This document shows, piece after piece, positions 58,517 through 64,000 of a DNA stretch of 64,000 nt (its first letter is position 1; the number at the start of each line of letters is the position of its first letter). Source of the stretch: an uncultured Oscillospiraceae bacterium (GTDB taxonomy: Bacteria > Bacillota > Clostridia > Oscillospirales > Oscillospiraceae); contig CAKTHQ010000003.1 in assembly GCA_934565415.1 (NCBI GenBank), positions 1-64,000 of the forward strand. Direction: 5' to 3'. The position numbers and the translations under genes were made by a program. The notes under the pieces were generated by a model. That model saw nothing but the letters and a program-made list of their open reading frames with translations. It had not been told where the DNA came from and did not search any database.

Positions 58517-60094
58517 ATGAAAAAGGTTTTGATCATTGGCGCGGGGCCCGCGGGGCTGACGGCGGCCTATGAGCTTTTGACGCGGGGAAAAGAATATGAA
58601 GTTACAATTCTGGAGCAGAGCGACAGCATAGGCGGTATATCCAGGACAGTGGTGCATAACGGAAACCGTATGGATATTGGGGGCCACCGATTTTTTTCTA
58701 GGGATCCCCAAGTAAACGCCTGGTGGGAAGAGAGAATGCCCCTGCAGGGCAAGCCTGCCCTGGATGACCGCATTTTAAACCGAGAGGTCGATACGGCCCC
58801 TGGAGGCCCGGACCCGGAAAGGGAAGATAGGGTCATGCTCTGCCGCCGACGGGTTTCCAGAATCCTTTTTGAGAATCATTTTTACGACTATCCCATCCGT
58901 TTTCGGCCTGAGACGCTGCGCAATATGGGGCTGATCACGACCCTGGAGGTAGGCGCAAGCTATCTCGCTGCCCAAATAAACAAGCTCCCGGAAGACAATT
59001 TGGAAAACTTTTATGTGAATCGATTCGGCAGAAAGCTATATTCCATGTTTTTTGAAAGCTATACGGAAAATCTTTGGGGCAGGCATCCGCGGGAAATTGA
59101 TGCCTCCTGGGGCGCGCAGCGGGTAAAAGGACTATCCATCGGGGCGGTACTTCGGGATATGTGGGGCAGTATGCTCCAAAAGAAAAACCGAAATGTGGAA
59201 ACCTCCCTGATCGAGCAGTTCTTTTATCCCAAGCTGGGCCCGGGGCAGATGTGGGAAGCGGCTGCTGCAGAGATAGAAAAGCTTGGGGGCAGGGTTCTCC
59301 GAAACGCTGCGGTTGTGGGTCTCCACAAATCAGCCGGGGGTCGGATAGAAGCGCTGACCTATCAAAAGGACGGAAAGAAAATTCGGGCCGAAGGAGACTA
59401 TGTGATCTCTTCCATGCCCCTAAAGGACCTGGTGGCGGGGGTGGAGAATGTGCCTGCAGATGTGCGGCAAATTGCGCAGGGTCTCCCGTATCGGGGGTAT
59501 CTTACCATGGGTGCACTGGTTTCTAAGCTTTCGCTGAAAAATCAGACAAAGCTGAAAACTGTAGGAAATATCGTACCGGACTGCTGGATTTACGTTCAGG
59601 ATCGGCAGGTAAAAATGGGACGGTTCCAGATTTATAACAATTGGTCGCCTTATCTTGTGAAGGATTTGGAACATACCGTGTGGCTGGGCTTGGAATACTT
59701 TGCCGGCGAAGGGGACGCACTCTGGAGCTTATCGAACGAGGACTTTCGTCAAATGGCGGTGAAGGAAATGGTGACGCTGGGGCTAATTTCTTCTGCACAG
59801 GTTGTATTGGACACACATATTGAGCGGGTGCCCAAGGCATATCCGGCCTATTTTGACACCTATAGCCGAATCGGGGAGCTGATTGACTACCTGAACGGGA
59901 TTGAAAATTTGTATTGCATTGGAAGAAACGGACAGCATCGCTATAACAATATGGACCATTCGATGATAACGGCCTTCCGAGCGGTGGACTGCATTCTGGC
60001 AGGAAGCACGGATAAGACCTCCGTATGGAATGTGAATACGGAACAGTCTTATCAGGAGGAGAATTCCCCAAAATCAGAAGCTGTAAATAATTGA
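58517..60094 (+). CDS. FAD-dependent oxidoreductase (UDP-galactopyranose-mutase-like)
   Basis: 525 residues from ATG 58517. N-terminal Rossmann motif [17 protein letters not shown] (FAD ADP part), then [12 protein letters not shown] and [18 protein letters not shown], typical of the amine-oxidase-like FAD family found in exopolysaccharide loci. The C-terminal FAD closure is [16 protein letters not shown]. Related proteins include protoporphyrinogen-oxidase-like and UDP-galactopyranose-mutase-like enzymes. It could isomerise or oxidise a sugar donor. Its start lies 44 bases after the GT-C stop, so it is likely in the same operon. Confidence 0.75.
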   Translation: MKKVLIIGAGPAGLTAAYELLTRGKEYEVTILEQSDSIGGISRTVVHNGNRMDIGGHRFFSRDPQVNAWWEERMPLQGKPALDDRILNREVDTAPGGPDPEREDRVMLCRRRVSRILFENHFYDYPIRFRPETLRNMGLITTLEVGASYLAAQINKLPEDNLENFYVNRFGRKLYSMFFESYTENLWGRHPREIDASWGAQRVKGLSIGAVLRDMWGSMLQKKNRNVETSLIEQFFYPKLGPGQMWEAAAAEIEKLGGRVLRNAAVVGLHKSAGGRIEALTYQKDGKKIRAEGDYVISSMPLKDLVAGVENVPADVRQIAQGLPYRGYLTMGALVSKLSLKNQTKLKTVGNIVPDCWIYVQDRQVKMGRFQIYNNWSPYLVKDLEHTVWLGLEYFAGEGDALWSLSNEDFRQMAVKEMVTLGLISSAQVVLDTHIERVPKAYPAYFDTYSRIGELIDYLNGIENLYCIGRNGQHRYNNMDHSMITAFRAVDCILAGSTDKTSVWNVNTEQSYQEENSPKSEAVNN

Positions 60095-60159
60095 ATACAT
60101 TGTATCAATCCCCCTTTTTCATTACATAAGTAAGGAAAAGGGGAATTTAAAACCCATCC

Positions 60160-60188
60160 TTGGCTTCTCCCGCAGAATATGGTATAAT
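60160..60188 (+). promoter_or_regulatory. Promoter of the AraC-type regulator
   Basis: TTGGCT (60160-60165) and TATAAT (60183-60188), 17-base spacer. Just upstream an imperfect stem CCCCCTTTTTC/GAAAAGGGG (about 60109-60143) may end the previous operon. Confidence 0.65.
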
Positions 60189-60208
60189 GCGCCCAAAGGA
60201 GGTGCCTT

Positions 60209-61075
60209 ATGAACGAGCTGTTTTTACATGATTCCCGGTGGGCACCGGTGGTTTCCTCCCGGAGAATATTGTATACTCCCACTGCCTTTGCAAAGTCCAC
60301 CCTGCTGTACCTGCAGGAGGTGGGCTCCCTGAGGGCGGAGAAGCCCCATACCTCTTCCCGGGCGCTGCTGGCCTCCTATCTGTTTTTTTATGTAAACTCT
60401 GGGACGGGGGATCTGGAATACGATGGGAAGAACTACCGCCTGGGGCCCGGGGACTGCGTGTTTTTGGACTGCCGACAGCCCTATGCCCACAGTACCCGGG
60501 AAAATCTGTGGTCCTTGAGCTGGATCCATTTTTCCGGGGTGACCATGCAGCCGGTGTATGAAAAGTACCGGGAGCGGGGAGGCCGGCCGGTGTTCCATCC
60601 GGCGGACCTGGCACCTTTTGAAAAGCTCCACGAAGAAATTTTTGACCTTGCCTCCTCCGATGATTACATCCGGGATATGCGCATGAACAGCTGTCTGAAT
60701 GCGCTGCTGGTGCTTTTGATGCAGGAATCCTGGAATCCCATGGAGCAGACAGGGCGCAAGCGGCAGAATTTACAGCCCATCCGGGACTATCTGGACGGGC
60801 ATTTTACGGAAAAAATCTCCCTGGATGCCCTGGCGGAGCAGTTTTTTATCAGCAAGTTCTACCTGACCCGGGTGTTTAAGGAACAGTTTGGGGTCAGCAT
60901 CCATACCTATCTTCTGAACAAGCGCATCACCAAGGCCAAGCAGCTTTTGCGGTTTTCGGACCAGAAGCTGGAGGACATCGGCTACCAGTGCGGCCTGGGT
61001 GCGCCCCACTATTTCAGCCGGGTGTTCAAGCAGGTAGAGGGCATCACCCCCTCGGAATTCCGGGAGAAATGGTAG
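60209..61075 (+). CDS. AraC-family transcriptional regulator
   Basis: 288 residues. N-terminal cupin-like sensor (about 15-150: YLFFYVNSGTGDLEYDGKNYRLGPGDCVFLDCRQPYAHST) and a C-terminal pair of helix-turn-helix motifs (about 185-288: ISLDALAEQFFISKFYLTRVFKEQFGVSIHTYLLNKRITKAKQLL, then LGAPHYFSRVFKQVEGITPSEFR). AAAGGAGG lies before the ATG. The cupin pocket usually senses a sugar or small metabolite. It sits between the glycan cluster and GDP-fucose genes; control of either is plausible. Confidence 0.9.
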   Translation: MNELFLHDSRWAPVVSSRRILYTPTAFAKSTLLYLQEVGSLRAEKPHTSSRALLASYLFFYVNSGTGDLEYDGKNYRLGPGDCVFLDCRQPYAHSTRENLWSLSWIHFSGVTMQPVYEKYRERGGRPVFHPADLAPFEKLHEEIFDLASSDDYIRDMRMNSCLNALLVLLMQESWNPMEQTGRKRQNLQPIRDYLDGHFTEKISLDALAEQFFISKFYLTRVFKEQFGVSIHTYLLNKRITKAKQLLRFSDQKLEDIGYQCGLGAPHYFSRVFKQVEGITPSEFREKW

Positions 61076-61141
61076 CAGAGCAATATTGTGTAAGTACAGC
61101 CCCCGGAAGGGCAAGATTGGGGATTCCTTTTTCCGCAGCTC

Positions 61142-61169
61142 TTGGATAAAATAGGGACTAGAGTACAAA
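61142..61169 (+). promoter_or_regulatory. Probable promoter of gmd-fcl-manC
   Basis: TTGGAT (61142-61147) and TACAAA (61164-61169), 16-base spacer. Confidence 0.45.
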
Positions 61170-61197
61170 ATTATTCTCCGAAAGTTGAGGTTACATT

Positions 61198-62247
61198 ATG
61201 TCTAAAGTTGCACTGATCACCGGTATTACCGGCCAGGACGGTAGCTATCTGGCAGAATTCCTGCTGGAAAAGGGCTACGAGGTCCACGGCATCACCCGCC
61301 GGGCCTCCATTTCCAATACCGCAAGAATCGACCATCTGATGGGGAAAATCCATCTTCACGACGGAGACCTGTCCGATTCCTCCTCCCTCATCCGCATCAT
61401 CGGCCTGGTACAGCCGGATGAAATTTACAACCTGGCGGCCCAGAGCCATGTGCAGGTATCCTTCGATGTGCCGGAGTACTCCGGGGATGTGGATGCCCTG
61501 GGCGTTCTGCGGATTCTGGAGGCCTGCCGTATCCTGGGCCTGACCAAGAAGACCCGGGTTTACCAGGCCTCTACCTCCGAGCTTTTCGGCAAGGTGGAGG
61601 AGGTACCCCAGCGGGAGACCACCCCCTTCCATCCCTATTCCCCCTATGCCGTGGCCAAGCAGTATGGCTTCTGGATCGTAAAGGAGTACCGGGAGGCCTA
61701 CGGAATGTTCGCCGTCAACGGCATCCTTTTCAACCATGAGTCCGAGCGCCGGGGGGAGAATTTTGTCACCCGGAAGATCACCCTGGCCGCCGGCCGCATT
61801 GCCGAGGGCCTGCAGGACCACCTGGAGCTGGGCAATATGGATTCCCTGCGGGACTGGGGCTACGCCAAGGACTATGTGGAGTGTATGTGGCTGATTTTGC
61901 AGCAGGACAAGCCGGACGATTTCGTCATTGCCACCGGCGAGCAGCACACCGTCCGGGACTTTACGGAAAAGGCCTTTGCCGCCAACGGCATGACCATCCG
62001 CTGGGAGGGAAGCGGCATCGACGAGAAGGGCTACGACGCCGAGACCAACAAACTGCTGGTGTCTGTGAATCCCCAGTGGTTCCGTCCCACCGATGTGGAC
62101 AACCTGTGGGGTGACCCCACCAAGGCAAAAACCGTCCTGGGCTGGAACCCCCAGAAGACCAGCTACGCCCAATTGGTAGAAATTATGGCCAGGCACGACC
62201 GTGCTCTGGCCAAGCAGGAAAAAGCAATGCGGGAGGCAGTAAAATGA
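61198..62247 (+). CDS. gmd: GDP-mannose 4,6-dehydratase
   Basis: 349 residues. Extended SDR: NADP-binding [16 protein letters not shown] at the N-terminus, catalytic Thr/Ser and Glu in [16 protein letters not shown], YxxxK in [12 protein letters not shown], and [12 protein letters not shown]. Makes GDP-4-keto-6-deoxymannose, the first step to GDP-L-fucose. It overlaps fcl by four bases. Confidence 0.95.
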   Translation: MSKVALITGITGQDGSYLAEFLLEKGYEVHGITRRASISNTARIDHLMGKIHLHDGDLSDSSSLIRIIGLVQPDEIYNLAAQSHVQVSFDVPEYSGDVDALGVLRILEACRILGLTKKTRVYQASTSELFGKVEEVPQRETTPFHPYSPYAVAKQYGFWIVKEYREAYGMFAVNGILFNHESERRGENFVTRKITLAAGRIAEGLQDHLELGNMDSLRDWGYAKDYVECMWLILQQDKPDDFVIATGEQHTVRDFTEKAFAANGMTIRWEGSGIDEKGYDAETNKLLVSVNPQWFRPTDVDNLWGDPTKAKTVLGWNPQKTSYAQLVEIMARHDRALAKQEKAMREAVK

Positions 62248-63188
62248 TGGAAAAGAATGCTAAAATCTATGTGGCGGGCCACCGGGGCATGGTAGGCTCC
62301 GCCATTGTCAGAGAGCTGAACCGGCAGGGCTATACCAATATCGTTACCCGGACCCATAAGGAGCTGGACCTGACCCGTCAGGACGACGTGGAGGCCTTCT
62401 TCGCCGCAGAAAAGCCGGAGTATGTGTTCCTGGCTGCCGCCAAGGTGGGCGGCATCGTGGCCAACCAGAATGCCCTGGCAGACTTTATGTACGACAATAT
62501 GATTTTGGAAATGAACGTCATCCACTCCGCTTGGCGCAATGGCTGCAAGAAGCTGGAGTTTTTGGGCTCCTCCTGCATCTATCCCCGGATGGCCCCCCAG
62601 CCCATGAAGGAAAGCTGCCTTCTGACCTCCGAACTGGAAAAGACCAACGAGGCCTACGCCCTGGCAAAAATCTCCGGCCTCAAGTACTGCGAGTTCCTGA
62701 ACCGGCAGTACGGCACGGATTATATTTCCGTTATGCCGACAAACCTCTATGGGCCCAACGATAACTACCATCCCACCCATTCCCATGTGCTGCCTGCCCT
62801 TATCCGCCGGTTCCACGAGGCCAAGGTGGAGGGCAAAGCCGAGGTCACCTGCTGGGGCGACGGCAGCCCCCTGCGGGAGTTCCTGTATGTGGATGACCTG
62901 GCAAACCTGTGCGTGTTCCTGATGAACCATTATTCCGGCAACGAGACCGTCAACGCCGGTACCGGCAAGGAGCTGACCATTAAGGAGCTTACTGAGCTGG
63001 TTGCCAAGGTGGTGGGCTTTACCGGCAAAATCAAGTGGGATCCCTCCAAGCCCAACGGCACCCCCAGAAAGCTGCTGGATGTTTCCAAGGCTACGGATCT
63101 GGGCTGGACCTACAAGACAGAGCTGGAGGACGGAATTCGTCTGGCCTACGAGGACTTTTTGAACAACCCCATGCGGGCAGAGCGGTAA
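62244..63188 (+). CDS. fcl: GDP-L-fucose synthase
   Basis: 314 residues. SDR epimerase/reductase: [56 protein letters not shown] (YxxxK) and [24 protein letters not shown]. Converts the Gmd product to GDP-L-fucose. Starts in the gmd stop; a second in-frame ATG follows immediately at 62247. Confidence 0.95.
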   Translation: MMEKNAKIYVAGHRGMVGSAIVRELNRQGYTNIVTRTHKELDLTRQDDVEAFFAAEKPEYVFLAAAKVGGIVANQNALADFMYDNMILEMNVIHSAWRNGCKKLEFLGSSCIYPRMAPQPMKESCLLTSELEKTNEAYALAKISGLKYCEFLNRQYGTDYISVMPTNLYGPNDNYHPTHSHVLPALIRRFHEAKVEGKAEVTCWGDGSPLREFLYVDDLANLCVFLMNHYSGNETVNAGTGKELTIKELTELVAKVVGFTGKIKWDPSKPNGTPRKLLDVSKATDLGWTYKTELEDGIRLAYEDFLNNPMRAER

Positions 63189-63197
63189 GGAGAAGCC

Positions 63198-64000
63198 ATG
63201 AATCTAGTATTGCTGTCCGGCGGCTCCGGCAAGCGGCTGTGGCCCTTGAGCAACGATATCCGGTCCAAGCAGTTTTTGAAGATTTTCAAAAAGGAAGACG
63301 GGGAATATGAGTCCATGGTCCAGCGGGTCTACCGCCAGATTAAGGCCGTGGACAGGGACGCCAAGGTGACCATTGCCACCTCCAAAACCCAGGTATCCCT
63401 CATCCACAACCAGCTGGGGGAGAATGTGGGCATTTCCGTGGAGCCCTGCCGGAGAGATACCTTCCCGGCCATTGCCCTGGCCACGGCATACCTGGTGGAT
63501 GTGATGGGGATTGACCCCGGAGAATCCGTTGTGGTGTGCCCGGTGGACCCCTATGTGGACGAGGACTATTTTGAAGCCCTGAAGGGCCTTTCCCGGCAGG
63601 CCGACAAGGGAGAAGCCAACCTGGTGCTTATGGGCATCGAACCCACCTATCCCAGCGAAAAGTACGGCTATATCATCCCCAAAACCGGGGAAGAGGTCTC
63701 TTTTGTGGAGACCTTTAAAGAAAAGCCCTCCGCCAAAGTGGCGGAAGAATACATTGCCCGGGGGGCGCTGTGGAACGGCGGCGTCTTTGCCTACCGGCTC
63801 CAATATGTGCTGGACCGGGCCCATGCGCTCATTGACTTTACGGACTATCAGGACCTTTTCGATAAATATGAGAACCTGAAAAAAATCTCCTTCGACTATG
63901 CCGTGGTGGAGCATGAACCCGATATCCAGGTCATGCGCTTCCGGGGCCGCTGGATGGACCTGGGCACCTGGAACACCCTGACGGAGGCCATGGAGGAAGC
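63198..64000 (+). CDS. manC: Mannose-1-phosphate guanylyltransferase (partial at window edge)
   Basis: The reading frame from ATG 63198 (TAAGGAGAAG upstream) is open to the last base, so the C-terminus lies outside the window. Nucleotidyltransferase opening VLLSGGSGKRLWPLSND; then SKQFLKIF, VEPCRRDTFPAIAL, VVCPVDPYVDEDYF, YGYIIPK, FKEKPSAKVAEEYI and LWNGGVFAY, the order seen in ManC/CpsB. Forms GDP-mannose from mannose-1-phosphate and GTP and so supplies Gmd. Overall with gmd and fcl it completes GDP-fucose supply. Confidence 0.93.
   Translation, partial: MNLVLLSGGSGKRLWPLSNDIRSKQFLKIFKKEDGEYESMVQRVYRQIKAVDRDAKVTIATSKTQVSLIHNQLGENVGISVEPCRRDTFPAIALATAYLVDVMGIDPGESVVVCPVDPYVDEDYFEALKGLSRQADKGEANLVLMGIEPTYPSEKYGYIIPKTGEEVSFVETFKEKPSAKVAEEYIARGALWNGGVFAYRLQYVLDRAHALIDFTDYQDLFDKYENLKKISFDYAVVEHEPDIQVMRFRGRWMDLGTWNTLTEAMEE

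Noticed and set aside
1..64000. CRISPR array, insertion sequence or prophage
   Set aside because: No regularly spaced repeat array, transposase, integrase or phage structural gene was found.

Overview
The window looks like a chromosome segment of a gut-type, GC-rich Gram-positive Firmicute, most likely Clostridia of the Oscillospirales kind. The support is: sigma-A promoters (TTGACA-N17-TATAAT) and strong AGGAGG ribosome sites, a Met T-box, a potABCD operon, a ruvCAB block, a class B sortase, an agr quorum-sensing locus and a Firmicute-type ethanolamine microcompartment operon. The genus cannot be named from the sequence alone. No rRNA, CRISPR array, insertion sequence or prophage was seen; there is one tRNA (Leu, CAA).

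Layout. 1-10.6 kb: an ECF sigma factor with a membrane-anchored partner, a large membrane protein, a convergent two-component pair, PlsC-like and PAP2-like lipid enzymes, and an Fe-S protein plus hybrid-cluster protein (hcp). 10.7-16.8 kb: an AT-richer island with a complete agr system (agrC, agrA divergent from agrB, agrD), a small secreted protein and a three-gene ABC transporter. A 21-bp-phased direct repeat between agrA and agrB looks like the AgrA/LytTR operator. 16.9-26.5 kb: an FMN hydroxy-acid dehydrogenase, an M23 peptidase (SpoIIQ-like), potABCD, a YolD-like protein, a zinc-ribbon protein, and ruvB-ruvA-[repeat]-ruvC preceded by a tiny membrane gene.

26.7-36.8 kb: a compact ethanolamine operon in the order eutG-A-C-L-M-T-B-E-pduL-x-N-H. 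It encodes uptake, the B12-dependent ammonia-lyase, its reactivase and cobalamin supply, acetaldehyde conversion to acetyl-CoA, acetyl-phosphate or ethanol, and the shell. eutB and eutC are separated, and the usual eutVW regulators are absent. 36.8-42.5 kb: T-box-controlled metG, nadE and an exported alpha/beta hydrolase. 43.1-44.6 kb: a decayed hybrid sensor kinase. 44.7-49.7 kb: tRNA-Leu, a leucine-rich-repeat protein, a small membrane protein, sortase B, a second copy of the structured repeat, and a RodA/FtsW protein.

50.1-60.1 kb is the most unusual part. A SARP-type regulator and a small protein precede an operon made of a polysaccharide-type ABC exporter, a PF14907-type nucleotidyltransferase, an HprK-like kinase, a GT8 glycosyltransferase, a PqqD-like protein, an S24/S26 peptidase, a 47-residue peptide with a Thr-Pro tract and Trp-Trp tail, a GT-C-type membrane protein and an FAD oxidoreductase. 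It reads as a peptide-modification or glycopeptide/surface-glycan pathway with no radical SAM, asparagine-synthase or transglutaminase enzyme. After an AraC regulator, the window ends in gmd, fcl and a truncated manC (GDP-fucose supply), which probably feed the same surface chemistry.
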